DNA of 64,000 bases from Shewanella schlegeliana (GTDB taxonomy: Bacteria > Pseudomonadota > Gammaproteobacteria > Enterobacterales > Shewanellaceae): positions 62,001-126,000 of the forward strand of contig NZ_JAESVD010000009.1 of the NCBI RefSeq assembly GCF_016765635.1, given 5' to 3'. The notes under the pieces are model-generated. The model saw only the letters and a list, made by a program, of their open reading frames with translations, made no database searches and was not told where the DNA came from. The position numbers and the translations under genes were made by a program. Positions 53,543 through 63,328 of the stretch are shown piece by piece. Position 1 is the first letter of the stretch, and each line of letters opens with the position of its first letter.

Positions 53543-55354
53543 TTACTTACGGTTATGACGCTTACGTTCGTTTTCAGTCAAGTAACGCTTACGAACACGA
53601 ATGCTCTGTGGAGTTACTTCTACTAATTCGTCATCATCGATGAACTCAAGAGCTTGTTCTAGAGTCATTTCGATATGCGGAGTTAGTACCTGAGCTTCGT
53701 CAGTACCAGATGCACGCATGTTAGTTAGCTGCTTACCTTTCAAACAGTTAACTGTAAGGTCGTTAGCACGTGCGTGAAGACCAACAACTTGACCTTCGTA
53801 TACTTCTGCAGCGTGAGTAATAAACAGACGACCACGCTCTTGTAGACCGAATAGTGCGAATGTTAGTGCTTTACCAGTAGCGTTAGAGATCAATACACCA
53901 CGTGCACGTTGACCAATATCGCCGCCTTTCAATGGACCGTAGTGGTCGAATGAATGGTAAATTAGACCAGTACCAGAAGTCGCTGTCATGAATTCAGTTT
54001 GGAAACCGATTAGACCACGGCTAGGGATAACGAAGTCGATACGTACACGACCCTTACCGTCTAACTGCATGTCCTTCATGTCACCCTTACGAGTACCAAG
54101 CTTCTCGATCACTGCACCTTGATGTTCTTCTTGAACGTCAACGGTTAGTGTTTCGAATGGCTCACACATCTCGCCATCGATCTCTTTCATGATAACTTCT
54201 GGACGAGAAACGGCTAACTCGTAACCTTCACGACGCATGTTTTCAATCAAGATAGATAGGTGAAGTTCACCACGGCCTGATACGCGGAAACGATCTGGGC
54301 TGTCAGTCTCTTCAACGCGAAGTGCTACGTTGTGTACTAGTTCCTGCTCAAGACGCTCAAGGATGTTACGTGAAGTCACGTACTTACCTTCTTTACCAGC
54401 AAACGGAGAAGTGTTTACTTGGAAAGTCATTGTTAGTGTTGGTTCATCAACAGACAATGGAGGTAATGCTTCTACAGTTGTAGTTGCACAAACAGTGTCA
54501 GAAATCTTTAGCTGACCAAGACCTGTAATCGCAACGATGTCACCAGCGTTAGCATCAGTTACTTCGTGACGCTCTAGACCCATGTAACCTAATACTTGGC
54601 CTACTTTACCGTTACGCTTGTTACCTTCAGCATCAATCACTGTTACTTGCTGGTTAGTCTTAACGCTACCGCGCTTAATACGACCAACACCGATAACACC
54701 TACGTATGAGTTGTAATCCAGCTGCGAAATCTGCATCTGGAAATCACCTTCAGCGTCAGCATCTGGTGAAGAAACTTTTTCAACGATCGTTTCGAATAGC
54801 GGTGTCATATCTTCGCTAACTTCGTCTGGATCTAATGAAGCAAAACCGTTTAGTGCAGAAGCATAAACGATTGGGAAGTCTAGCTGCTCATCAGTAGCGC
54901 CTAAGTTGTCAAACAAGTCAAATACTTGGTCGATAACCCAATCTGGACGCGCGCCTGGACGGTCAATCTTGTTAATAACAACGATTGGCTTTAGGCCTTG
55001 AGCGAAAGCTTTCTTAGTCACGAAGCGAGTCTGTGGCATTGGACCATCTACTGCGTCAACTAGTAGTAATACTGAGTCAACCATAGATAGAACACGCTCT
55101 ACCTCACCACCGAAATCGGCGTGACCTGGGGTATCAACGATGTTGATACGGTAATCGTTCCACTTGATGGCAGTGTTCTTGGCCAGAATCGTGATACCAC
55201 GTTCCTTTTCAAGATCATTTGAATCCATCACCCGCTCAGTGGCTTCTCCTCGAGACTCAAGGGTTCCTGACTGCGCCAGCATCTTATCAACCAAGGTAGT
55301 CTTACCATGGTCAACGTGTGCAATAATGGCGATGTTACGTAAATTCTCTAACAC
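53543..55354 (-). CDS. typA: Ribosome-associated GTPase TypA/BipA
   Basis: A 603-aa translational GTPase of the EF-G family that acts in ribosome assembly and stress or cold adaptation. G1 is [14 protein letters not shown]3 [14 protein letters not shown] and G4 [12 protein letters not shown]. The C-terminal BipA-specific domain follows. A GTG at 55354 with AGAGG upstream is the start; the longer open frame begins 17 codons earlier and adds no homologous sequence. The gene is divergent from glnA, as in E. coli. Confidence 0.96.
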   Translation of the reverse strand: MLENLRNIAIIAHVDHGKTTLVDKMLAQSGTLESRGEATERVMDSNDLEKERGITILAKNTAIKWNDYRINIVDTPGHADFGGEVERVLSMVDSVLLLVDAVDGPMPQTRFVTKKAFAQGLKPIVVINKIDRPGARPDWVIDQVFDLFDNLGATDEQLDFPIVYASALNGFASLDPDEVSEDMTPLFETIVEKVSSPDADAEGDFQMQISQLDYNSYVGVIGVGRIKRGSVKTNQQVTVIDAEGNKRNGKVGQVLGYMGLERHEVTDANAGDIVAITGLGQLKISDTVCATTTVEALPPLSVDEPTLTMTFQVNTSPFAGKEGKYVTSRNILERLEQELVHNVALRVEETDSPDRFRVSGRGELHLSILIENMRREGYELAVSRPEVIMKEIDGEMCEPFETLTVDVQEEHQGAVIEKLGTRKGDMKDMQLDGKGRVRIDFVIPSRGLIGFQTEFMTATSGTGLIYHSFDHYGPLKGGDIGQRARGVLISNATGKALTFALFGLQERGRLFITHAAEVYEGQVVGLHARANDLTVNCLKGKQLTNMRASGTDEAQVLTPHIEMTLEQALEFIDDDELVEVTPQSIRVRKRYLTENERKRHNRK

Positions 55355-55821
55355 GGCTAAACCTCTTACCATCGGTATATAAATAGGGGGGGATTTGCAA
55401 CTCACTAAAGCCAGTTTAGTATAGTAGTTGCAATAAAAAGCGTGACATTCTACTCTAGCTCGGCGCTATCTCACAGGATTATTTTTAACCAATCGTTAAA
55501 AATAACTCTTTCGCATTCATTTTTTTCGTCTTAACGTCCGCTTTTTATACACTTTTTTATAGTTTTCGAAATAAAGCGATTAGAGTCCGACTAAATAATA
55601 AACAACGTTTTTTATTGGAACTTTTGCGTTTCCCTAGCTAAATTGCACTGCTTTTCCCTCCGAAACGACTCAAAAAACTCACTGTCTTTAATCTGAATAA
55701 CACTTATCGAGTATTTGATGCTAATTCCTTGAGTTAGCTCCTATAAAAAAACTAATAGCTTAGTTAATGTGTATCAGTTGTAAGTGAGACGAACGTAAAT
55801 CAGCTAAGGTCAGGCTGGCAT

Positions 55822-55838
55822 TGCACAACAATGGCGCG
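55822..55838 (+). promoter_or_regulatory. NtrC-binding site 1 upstream of glnA
   Basis: TGCACAACAATGGCGCG agrees with the NtrC consensus TGCACC-N5-GGTGCA at most positions. Its centre is about 136 bp before the predicted start of transcription. Confidence 0.65.
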
Positions 55839-55860
55839 TGCACCACATAGATCCACTGAG

Positions 55861-55877
55861 CGCACCAAAATAGTGCA
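55861..55877 (+). promoter_or_regulatory. NtrC-binding site 2 upstream of glnA
   Basis: CGCACCAAAATAGTGCA is close to the NtrC consensus palindrome. Its centre is about 98 bp before the predicted start. The two sites are spaced by almost four helical turns, as in E. coli glnAp2. Confidence 0.75.
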
Positions 55878-55939
55878 ATAGCAACACCCCCAACCTAGCA
55901 CACAAACAACTTATTATTACTATTCAGTAGGTTACATTG

Positions 55940-55957
55940 TTGGCACGAGTCTCGCTA
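55940..55957 (+). promoter_or_regulatory. Sigma54 promoter of glnA
   Basis: TGGCAC-N5-TCGCT at 55941-55956 matches the -24/-12 consensus TGGCAC-N5-TTGCW with one change. Transcription should start near 55966. Confidence 0.8.
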
Positions 55958-56040
55958 TATGAATACCAGAATCGCGTTAAGCGTAAAATATTAAAGATAA
56001 AACCAAGGGATAATCCTTTACCCTACTCGGAGACTCTAGA

Positions 56041-57450
56041 ATGTCAGCAGAATCAGTTTTAAAACAACTAGTAGAATTAGAAGTTAAGTTCGTTGATTTG
56101 CGCTTTACCGATACTCGCGGTAAAGAGCAGCACGTTACAATTCCAACTCACCAAGTTGATGCTGACTTCTTTGAAGACGGTAAAATGTTTGACGGTTCTT
56201 CAATCTCTGGCTGGAAAGGCATTAACGAATCAGACATGGTATTGATGCCTGATCCTGCAAGTTTCGTACTAGACCCTTTCACCGCTGAAACAACAGCGAA
56301 CATTCGTTGTGACATCCTAAACCCTGGCACAATGACAGGTTACAACCGTGACCCTCGCTCAATCGCAAAGAAAGCGGAAAATTACCTACGCTCTACTGGT
56401 ATTGCTGACACAGTATTAGTCGGTCCAGAGCCAGAATTCTTCCTATTTGACGATGTGAAATATGGCGCAGACATGTCAGGTTGTTTCTACAAAGTTGATG
56501 CAGAAGAAGCTTCTTGGAACTCAGGTACTAGCTATGAAGATGGCAACACTGGTCACCGTCCAGGTGTTAAAGGTGGTTACTTCCCAGTCGCTCCTGTTGA
56601 CTCTTCGCAAGATATCCGTAGTGCAATGTGTTTAGTACTTGAAGAGATGGGTCAAGTTGTTGAAGCGCATCACCACGAAGTGGCAACTGCGGGTCAGAAC
56701 GAGATCGCAACTCGCTTTAACACCCTAACACTGAAAGCCGATGAAGTTCAGGTACTTAAGTATGTTGTTCATAACGTTGCTCACGCATACGGTAAGACAG
56801 CGACATTTATGCCTAAGCCAATCGTTGGCGACAACGGTAGCGGCATGCACGTACATATGTCACTAGCTAAAGATGGTACTAACCTATTTGCTGGTGATAA
56901 GTACGGCGGATTAAGCGAAGCGGCATTATTCTTCATCGGTGGTGTAATTAAGCATGCTCGCGCAGTCAATGCATTCTCTAACCCATCAACAAACTCATAC
57001 AAGCGTTTGGTTCCACACTTCGAAGCGCCAGTAATGCTTGCTTACTCAGCGGCTAACCGCTCTGCATCTATCCGTATCCCAGTGGTACCAAGTGCAAAGG
57101 CACGTCGTATCGAGCTACGTTTCGGTGACCCAGTGGCTAACCCATACTTGGCGTTCTCTGCAATGCTAATGGCGGGCCTTGACGGTATTCAAAACAAGAT
57201 CCACCCAGGTGAAGCGATGGATAAAGATCTATACGATCTTCCAGCTGAAGAAGCAGCTGAAATCCCAACAGTTGCAACGTCACTAGAAAATGCACTTGAG
57301 TGCCTAGATGCTGACCGTGAGTTCCTAACTCGTGGTGATGTATTCTGTAATGACTTTATCGATTCATACATCAAACTTAAGTCTGCAGACGTTGAGCGTA
57401 TCAACCAAACAACTCACCCAGTAGAATTCGAGCTTTACTACAGCTTGTAA
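56041..57450 (+). CDS. glnA: Glutamine synthetase type I
   Basis: A 469-aa dodecameric enzyme that makes glutamine from glutamate, ammonia and [31 protein letters not shown], the [13 protein letters not shown] metal/ATP segment, [10 protein letters not shown] and [13 protein letters not shown] are the standard motifs. The adenylylation Tyr is in DLYDLPAEE. The sigma54/NtrC signals upstream give nitrogen-starvation control. No glnL/glnG follows within the window: a terminator and small genes come next. Confidence 0.98.
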   Translation: MSAESVLKQLVELEVKFVDLRFTDTRGKEQHVTIPTHQVDADFFEDGKMFDGSSISGWKGINESDMVLMPDPASFVLDPFTAETTANIRCDILNPGTMTGYNRDPRSIAKKAENYLRSTGIADTVLVGPEPEFFLFDDVKYGADMSGCFYKVDAEEASWNSGTSYEDGNTGHRPGVKGGYFPVAPVDSSQDIRSAMCLVLEEMGQVVEAHHHEVATAGQNEIATRFNTLTLKADEVQVLKYVVHNVAHAYGKTATFMPKPIVGDNGSGMHVHMSLAKDGTNLFAGDKYGGLSEAALFFIGGVIKHARAVNAFSNPSTNSYKRLVPHFEAPVMLAYSAANRSASIRIPVVPSAKARRIELRFGDPVANPYLAFSAMLMAGLDGIQNKIHPGEAMDKDLYDLPAEEAAEIPTVATSLENALECLDADREFLTRGDVFCNDFIDSYIKLKSADVERINQTTHPVEFELYYSL

Positions 57451-57492
57451 TCCTTTGAGTTGACTCGCTGACCAGAATGATTGGTTAGCATT

Positions 57493-57525
57493 AAAGCCCT
57501 AAACAGCAATGTTTGGGGCTTTTTT
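57493..57525 (+). terminator. Terminator of glnA
   Basis: AAAGCCCTAAACA pairs with TGTTTGGGGCTTT (one G-T-type mismatch), then TTTT. Confidence 0.88.
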
Positions 57526-57760
57526 ATTGCCCAATACTGATAGGTATCATATCCAATCAATACTTTTCCAAACCTCAACATCGAATGCATCAACTTCCCA
57601 CGCTACAAATAAAATCAGTAATTACAATCAATTAAGATATGACATGTTAAGTGTCATATGCCCTTTTTACGCCTGTCACATCCATGACGCCGTCACCGAA
57701 CAAAATTTATGCTGAACTTGCTCTCATCAAACACTGCTGTCAACATAGCAAGGAGCAAGT

Positions 57761-58192
57761 ATGGAACACTCAAGCACTCGACACGAAATGGACAGTCAAA
57801 TGGATAGCGTGACAATTACTAATGGCTATTGGTATTACTTCAATGATCAAGATGTACGCATCACCGCTCATGGCTCAGGTTATTCAGGCAAGGAAACCAT
57901 TTACGTCAATGATGAAGTAGTCAGTGATAAACGTAATTTGGTAAAGATGAACAGCTGTCATAAATTTTGCCATTTGGGCAATGACTATGAAGTGAGATTT
58001 AAAGTCACCAGCCTAATGAAGGCCACGGTTGAATGTAGCCTGTATCGCAACAACCAACATCTGGCGACCGAAACCAAAGCCTTTCTCAGCAAGGAGAATC
58101 AATCCGTAAAAAAGCAGATATTTATGTGTTTTCTAGCGGGTCTAGTTTTTGGTGGTTTGTTTGTTTTATTTATGGAATCTTTTTCAGGATAA
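57761..58192 (+). CDS. Tail-anchored-type membrane protein, function unknown
   Basis: A protein of 143 aa. About 110 soluble residues with a beta-rich pattern (ITNGYWYYFNDQDVRITAHG and IYVNDEVVSDKR) are followed by one C-terminal helix (IFMCFLAGLVFGGLFVLFM). GGAG lies eight bases before the ATG. It is 45 bp upstream of a membrane-anchored XRE regulator that also has a C-terminal helix, so the two are likely a pair. No family recognised. Confidence 0.7.
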   Translation: MEHSSTRHEMDSQMDSVTITNGYWYYFNDQDVRITAHGSGYSGKETIYVNDEVVSDKRNLVKMNSCHKFCHLGNDYEVRFKVTSLMKATVECSLYRNNQHLATETKAFLSKENQSVKKQIFMCFLAGLVFGGLFVLFMESFSG

Positions 58193-58237
58193 GCACATAC
58201 ATGTCACCACTTTCTAAAGGAGCTAGCGGAGTCAAAT

Positions 58238-58552
58238 ATGGAAATTAACCCCATCACGGTCAAAACATTACGGCAAGAAAAAGGCTGGACCCAACAGCAC
58301 TTAGCCGATGCTTGTGCCATTAGCTTACGTACCGTGCAACGAGTGGAAAAGGAAGGCAGCGCCTCTAACGATACCCTCTTGGGGTTATGCGCTGTGTTTG
58401 AAATAGAGCAAAAGAAACTTTTAGTAATCCCAAAACCCACCCACGATCAGATGCAAAAAGTCTCTTTTTACGGCCAATGGTTATTACTGGCTTTAGCAAC
58501 CTTAATTGGTGGCTGTATTGGCGCTTCTATTATGTATCTTGTGTTGGGCTAA
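58238..58552 (+). CDS. XRE-family HTH protein with a C-terminal membrane helix
   Basis: A protein of 104 aa. An HTH of the Cro/CI type fills residues 7-60 (LRQEKGWTQQHLADACAISL, then RTVQRVEKEG as the recognition helix region). One or two hydrophobic helices fill residues 80-104. It would bind DNA while held at the inner membrane. It is co-oriented with and probably co-transcribed with the 143-aa membrane protein. Not an antitoxin pair in any obvious sense. Confidence 0.82.
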   Translation: MEINPITVKTLRQEKGWTQQHLADACAISLRTVQRVEKEGSASNDTLLGLCAVFEIEQKKLLVIPKPTHDQMQKVSFYGQWLLLALATLIGGCIGASIMYLVLG

Positions 58553-58593
58553 TTTTCGTTAGTCAATGCGCGTCTTATCCAAACGCCTTGCAG

Positions 58594-59604
58594 CTATTCA
58601 AAAGTATGCACTGCAACGCGACCATCATCCCCCGCTGCCACTAAGGTATTGCCCTCTATCGCTAAGGTAAAAAATCCCTGAGACTCACCATTGATCAACA
58701 AGGGGTGCCAGCTATAACCATGGTCGTGGGAAATATCGGTCGATAGCTTACCTGTTGCGATACAGGTTTCCTCATGACACACCATAGCCGTACGTAGGCC
58801 TGGGGTGGTACCGGGGGCTTTATGCCACACATAACCTCTTCTGTAGACCAGGTTAGCATCATGCTTATCACGCTGCTGATAATCACCACCCAACACAAAC
58901 AGATCACCTAAGGCATTAAATGCTAAGGCGTAACCACCAGCTGTTTGGGTGTCATCATAAAGAGCAACTGGACGCCGACGCCAGTGACTCCCCGAATCAG
59001 CGCTACTATAGGCAGAGCTGCTATAGCCACCAGAGGTAAACCAAGCCCTGCCGCGCTTACCCACAATTAAGGTATTGCCACTAGCGGCAAAGGCGACCTC
59101 TTTATCTAACAGAGTAGGCAGAGCATCTTTAGCGATGCGCTGCCACGTTTTGCCGCCATCGGCCGTACGCAAAATGACATAACAACCACCAACAGGGTCG
59201 CCGAGCAGTAAACCGTTATTGCGATCCCAAAAGGCAATTGAGTTGAAGAAGCCCAGTTCATCGGGATTATCAAACAGAAGCCGCCAACTTAAGCCCTGAT
59301 TCTCGGTAATATACAGCTTAGATAAACCGCCTTGACCTGCCCCCATCACTATCGCCGTGTTGGCATCGAACACTTCAATGTCACGAAAGTCTGTTAACGG
59401 CTCACCTTTAACCGATATATCTAACCAGCTGTTACCACCGTCTTTGGAGATATAGACACGATTATCACTCCCCGTAACCCAAGCCACCCCATCCAGCACC
59501 GCGCTGCCCCTAAATGCAGTACTGGGTGTAAGCTTTTGAATATTCCAATCCATGGCTGCTGCACTAAAACAACACAGGCCGAGTAACAGCATGAATGTCT
59601 TCAT
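58594..59604 (-). CDS. Secreted Ycf48/Asp-box beta-propeller protein
   Basis: A 336-aa protein with a signal peptide (MLLLGLCCFSAAAMDW). At least five Asp-box motifs (SKDGGNSW, TENQGLSW, TADGGKTW, SADSGSHW, SHDHGYSW) mark a BNR/Ycf48-like propeller. Such periplasmic propellers often act as assembly or binding factors. No sialidase catalytic residues were recognised. It is a single gene. Confidence 0.82.
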   Translation of the reverse strand: MKTFMLLLGLCCFSAAAMDWNIQKLTPSTAFRGSAVLDGVAWVTGSDNRVYISKDGGNSWLDISVKGEPLTDFRDIEVFDANTAIVMGAGQGGLSKLYITENQGLSWRLLFDNPDELGFFNSIAFWDRNNGLLLGDPVGGCYVILRTADGGKTWQRIAKDALPTLLDKEVAFAASGNTLIVGKRGRAWFTSGGYSSSAYSSADSGSHWRRRPVALYDDTQTAGGYALAFNALGDLFVLGGDYQQRDKHDANLVYRRGYVWHKAPGTTPGLRTAMVCHEETCIATGKLSTDISHDHGYSWHPLLINGESQGFFTLAIEGNTLVAAGDDGRVAVHTFE

Positions 59605-59807
59605 AAAATCCCTTAAAAAAATGCTCCGTAACTACCACTATCGACCAATAAGCCTTGATAGGCAAGCTTGAAAAATAGGCATAATTAACTCACATGCTCT
59701 CGATGAAACATCGATAGATTAATTAGCGCACACTAAATAAAGCACAATTAAACAACAAGTTAGCAACAAAAAGTTCTGGACACTGCCTAAACTATATACT
59801 AAATTAA

Positions 59808-59829
59808 AAGTGTGACACAGATCACCATC
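59808..59829 (+). promoter_or_regulatory. CRP-like site close to a start codon
   Basis: TGTGACACAGATCACC at 59811-59826 has a near-perfect TGTGA half and a TCACC half. It ends only 20 bp before the ATG of the 101-aa gene. TATACT at 59795 would put the site at or just after transcription start, which favours repression or an unusual arrangement. Confidence 0.5.
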
Positions 59830-59849
59830 AAAGTAATAAGGAACCTACT

Positions 59850-60155
59850 ATGAGAAAAACAACAACTCGAGTAGCACTGTTAAGTGCAGGACTACTACTT
59901 TCAACGACAAGTCTTGCAGCTATGAGTCCTATTACGGAATGTAATGATTGCTCAAACCAAGCAGCATTGTCGGCGGCAACAGCAGAGAAAAGCGATAGCG
60001 TTTATGTGGTAGATTTTGTTAATCGCACCGCGCAGAAATTTGTCACAGACGGCAAAGGTTCCGCATTACTGACTAAGCTATCAGTAGGTGAGTTAAATCA
60101 TCTCAATCAAGAATTCAATCATCGCAAAGTATATTTAAGAGCTGTAAAGCCTTAA
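59850..60155 (+). CDS. Small secreted protein with a CxxC motif
   Basis: A 101-aa precursor. The signal peptide runs to about residue 24 (ALLSAGLLLSTTSLAA). The mature part of 77 residues has ITECNDCSNQAALS near its start, a possible redox or metal CxxC, then a mixed alpha/beta stretch. AAGGAACC is the ribosome site. Function unknown. Confidence 0.72.
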   Translation: MRKTTTRVALLSAGLLLSTTSLAAMSPITECNDCSNQAALSAATAEKSDSVYVVDFVNRTAQKFVTDGKGSALLTKLSVGELNHLNQEFNHRKVYLRAVKP

Positions 60156-60180
60156 TTTAAAAGAAATATAACTGGTATAT

Positions 60181-60207
60181 CAGGCCTTAATAAAGGCCTG
60201 TTTTTTT
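60181..60207 (+). terminator. Terminator after the small secreted protein gene
   Basis: CAGGCCTT-AATA-AAGGCCTG followed by TTTTTTT. Confidence 0.93.
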
Positions 60208-60266
60208 ATATACCTTTTATCGAACTCCCGCCGCGATTAGCTCTAGCAACTAACGATACGCCTTAG

Positions 60267-61385
60267 TCATCGACAGCCCTTTATTACAGACAGAAGGCGC
60301 TCGATATCGGCCATATCATTATAAATATGCGGTGATACTCGGATCCCTTCACTACGCAGGTCCACACTAACATTAGCTTGTTGCAACGCTGCTAATACCT
60401 GCGGCTGTTTCCCTGCGAAATTTAAAATGAGCGTAGCGCTGCGTTTAGTCTCAAGCCGAGGCGATACCAGCTCAGTCTCAAATTGCTCGGCTACAACATC
60501 GATTAGCCATTGATTATGTTCGCGAAGCTTGTGAGAGCCAATTTCGGCAAAGTAACCTATGCTATGAGCCGCAATGACATAAGGGGCTATCGATGGCGTG
60601 CCACCCCAAAATTTAAATCCTGTTGGATGATAGCGGAAGTTATGGATATCGAACTCGAAGGGGTTTTCATGGCTAAACCAGCCCACATCTTTAGGCTGAC
60701 AGCCCTCAATATGCTGTGAGTTAACCCACAAGTAGGCGGCTCCCGGACCACCGCAGAGCCACTTAACACTAGAGCCAATCATAAAGTCAGGTTGCAAAGC
60801 CTGTAAGTCTAATGGAACCACACCTGCCGATTGAGCCACATCGATAAGGGTCAGCACATTTTTTGACTTAGCTGTATTTACGATCTCACTCAGAGGCGCT
60901 TGCTGGCCCGTGTTGGAATACGCGTGGCTAACAAACACTAAATCCACGTCTGACTCGATCTGTGACCGCCACACTTCGGGGTCCGTTAAGTCTACAGATT
61001 TTGGAATAAAGCGTAACTCGCAACTCGAAGGCAGCGCTTTTTTAAGCGCAAACCCCATACTGGGAAAATCAAGCTCGCTCATGAGGATCACAGCCTTATC
61101 TGTCTCAAACTGCGGTAACGACATCACCAACTTTGTCAGTGCACTAGAGAGGTTAACCTGAGGACAAAACTCTTCGGCTCTGCCGTTAAATAACTTCGCC
61201 AGATTATTGCAGAAGAGGTCGATAACCTTTAACCACGCCTGCCAAGGCTCGACTCCTGATGATTGCCAAGGAGTAAAAAACTGCTCCGCAAATACCTGCT
61301 CTGCCGTTTTCAATGGCCGACCAACAGAGTGACTTAACAGGTAACTTCCTGGCACTAAACAGAAATCGTCTTTAAAAGATTGCAT
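60267..61385 (-). CDS. Class V aminotransferase-fold PLP enzyme, kynureninase-like
   Basis: A protein of 372 aa. The PLP Asp is in LIDVAQSAGVVPLD and the Schiff-base Lys is in GSSVKWLCGGPGAAYLW, the latter close to the kynureninase/isopenicillin N epimerase/Cys desulfurase style. It lies only 1 bp after the PrnB-like gene, so the two form an operon. A cleavage of an aromatic (kynurenine-like) substrate made by the partner is a natural guess but untested. The C-terminus has the small aminotransferase domain (GIRVSPHIYN). Confidence 0.82.
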   Translation of the reverse strand: MQSFKDDFCLVPGSYLLSHSVGRPLKTAEQVFAEQFFTPWQSSGVEPWQAWLKVIDLFCNNLAKLFNGRAEEFCPQVNLSSALTKLVMSLPQFETDKAVILMSELDFPSMGFALKKALPSSCELRFIPKSVDLTDPEVWRSQIESDVDLVFVSHAYSNTGQQAPLSEIVNTAKSKNVLTLIDVAQSAGVVPLDLQALQPDFMIGSSVKWLCGGPGAAYLWVNSQHIEGCQPKDVGWFSHENPFEFDIHNFRYHPTGFKFWGGTPSIAPYVIAAHSIGYFAEIGSHKLREHNQWLIDVVAEQFETELVSPRLETKRSATLILNFAGKQPQVLAALQQANVSVDLRSEGIRVSPHIYNDMADIERLLSVIKGCR

Positions 61386-61386
61386 G

Positions 61387-62562
61387 TTACTCAGTCTCCA
61401 AACTCGACTTCAGCAATTGAATATCTTCATAGCGAGTACCAATATCACTGCGGTTAGCGGCGGCGCGTCTATCACGTAACTTCTCTAACGAATTAAGCAG
61501 CACATCCAACGGCGGGCCACTCGCAGTCACCTTAGACATATGTTGCTGTTCCATAGCCTTAGCAGGTTGGGCAATATACTTGGCCACCAGCTCATTATGA
61601 TGTTGTATTGCCGTTTCTCCATGCAGAGCGCACACCTCAAGAAATAGCTTAACGTTTTGTTGATACCACGACTCATGGCTTAAGTGCGTCATATTCAATA
61701 GCTCATCCATAAAGCTACTGCGGCGCATACAGTCGCGTAATATGGCCTGATCTTCAGGCATCATATAGAGGAACTTATCCACCAACATCTGTGAATAACC
61801 AGGCTCATTAGCGCTGCATAATCCGAGCAGCATATCGATTACGTTAATGCCGGCAAAATCCCCTGCATTTGCGCCACGATATACCTGACAGCCCACACGA
61901 TAGGGCTTGTAATAAGGGCGCACACAATAGAAAAAATCATCGGCATCTAACTGTTGAAATAGGACACGATTTGACTCAATCACATCACGCAGCGCCTGTT
62001 TAGCCACTAGGAGTAGATCATAGGCGATGGGATGATCTATGCCTAAGGGCTGGATCTTTAACAGCGCGTCGGCGGCCCGTTTATAGGCCAAAATACCTTT
62101 GGTGTTGTAATCGACAAACAGCTTCTCGGCATCGAGATCGGTAAAGCGTTTATACAAACCTTGCTGCGCACGGTTATGAGTCGTGAGATGCGCAGTCGCA
62201 AATCTAGGCGTTACGCCAATAGATGCGCCAATATGCATGGCTAGAGCTGATGCCTCTGTCAACGGTGATACTCGCTCCCTCGAAGGTTCGGTGATCTCAT
62301 GCCGGCGACAAGCAGCCATATATAAGCCTACATTACCCAGCAGATCAAACGCATGGTCAAAACCTTCATCAGTGTTGCCTTCTGCCAACAAGCTAACAAT
62401 CAGTTCACGGCCTTCAGACTCTAGCTGCGCCTTTAAATCATCACCGACTCCCTCGACGTTGGCACGATCGGCCTGATGACAATAAAGTCGTTCGAGCTTA
62501 TTATTAAGCTCAACGAATCGGCTACGGATCCAGTAATCGAATGCCTGAGTATTTTGCGTCAT
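61387..62562 (-). CDS. PrnB-like (DUF1864) IDO/TDO-superfamily protein
   Basis: A 391-aa helical protein related to monodechloroaminopyrrolnitrin synthase PrnB, a member of the indoleamine/tryptophan dioxygenase superfamily that binds heme. The FYCVRPYYKPYRVGCQVYRG segment and GDFAGINVIDMLLGLC are the family marks. A His in the AIQHHNELVAKY stretch near residue 320 could be the heme ligand. It is first in a two-gene operon with the kynureninase-like enzyme and divergent from an Lrp-type regulator. The reaction is unknown. Confidence 0.75.
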   Translation of the reverse strand: MTQNTQAFDYWIRSRFVELNNKLERLYCHQADRANVEGVGDDLKAQLESEGRELIVSLLAEGNTDEGFDHAFDLLGNVGLYMAACRRHEITEPSRERVSPLTEASALAMHIGASIGVTPRFATAHLTTHNRAQQGLYKRFTDLDAEKLFVDYNTKGILAYKRAADALLKIQPLGIDHPIAYDLLLVAKQALRDVIESNRVLFQQLDADDFFYCVRPYYKPYRVGCQVYRGANAGDFAGINVIDMLLGLCSANEPGYSQMLVDKFLYMMPEDQAILRDCMRRSSFMDELLNMTHLSHESWYQQNVKLFLEVCALHGETAIQHHNELVAKYIAQPAKAMEQQHMSKVTASGPPLDVLLNSLEKLRDRRAAANRSDIGTRYEDIQLLKSSLETE

Positions 62563-62731
62563 CGCCTCTCCTTTCTGCGTTGTAACTATGAGTTAACCTA
62601 AATTAGCCTAGCAGCATACGTACGGTGTAAATCATCAAACGAGCCTTAATAACTTCCAATCAAGGTCGAGATCCACTATAAAAAGTCTAGTTGATATTGA
62701 TTTTCACCATAAGAATAGAAAGGTTGCCAAG

Positions 62732-63184
62732 ATGGATAACAAAGATCGCAATATACTCGCCATATTGCAGCGTCACGGTCGTATCGCGATCTCAGAACTC
62801 GCAGCCAGACTGAATATGTCTGATACACCCTGCCTTCGCCGTGTTAGAAAGCTCGAGCAAACTGGCGTGATCAGCGGCTATGCTGCGCAGATCGATCCTA
62901 AAGAGGTGGGACTCAATGTGATGGTTTATGCTTTCGTTCGTCTAAAAGAGAACTCGGATCAACACGCGATACTCTTCGAGGAGAGTATGGAAAACTTAGA
63001 GCAGGTCATGGAGTGCTCTGTAGTCACCGGCGCTCATGATTACCTATTAAAAATCGTTGCCAGCGATCTACTTAGTTATGAAAGCTTCGTCAAAAAATCC
63101 CTAGGCAGCCTAAACTGCATCGCAGGCATCGAATCGACCGTAGTACTAAAGCAGAACTTCTCACGCAGTACGCTGCCGCTATAG
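62732..63184 (+). CDS. Lrp/AsnC-family transcriptional regulator
   Basis: A 150-aa regulator. The HTH is in residues 5-45 (GRIAISELAARLNMSDTPCL, then RRVRKLEQTGVISGY), and the RAM ligand-binding domain follows (VVTGAHDYLLKIVASDLLSYE). It is transcribed divergently from the PrnB-like/kynureninase-like pair, with 169 bp between starts. It probably controls that pair in response to an amino acid. Confidence 0.92.
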   Translation: MDNKDRNILAILQRHGRIAISELAARLNMSDTPCLRRVRKLEQTGVISGYAAQIDPKEVGLNVMVYAFVRLKENSDQHAILFEESMENLEQVMECSVVTGAHDYLLKIVASDLLSYESFVKKSLGSLNCIAGIESTVVLKQNFSRSTLPL

Positions 63185-63328
63185 TCACATTTTTTACGGT
63201 GGATCATCTAACACAGAACCCTCGATTTTAAGGGCTGTTTTAAGGCAATAAAAATCGCTAGATGACTGGTCTACTAAAATTTAAGCAGTATTATTCGACT
63301 CAATATCAGTCGGTAAATAGGACAAATT

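Larger units (their letters stand above)
55355..56040. other. 686-bp divergent intergenic region between typA and glnA
   Basis: It carries the nitrogen-control elements for glnA described separately. The typA promoter should be in the first 150 bp. No gene was seen. Confidence 0.6.

Noticed and set aside
57761..58552. Toxin-antitoxin reading of the small membrane protein/XRE pair
   Set aside because: The XRE protein carries a membrane helix and the partner resembles no known toxin. The gene order alone is not enough.
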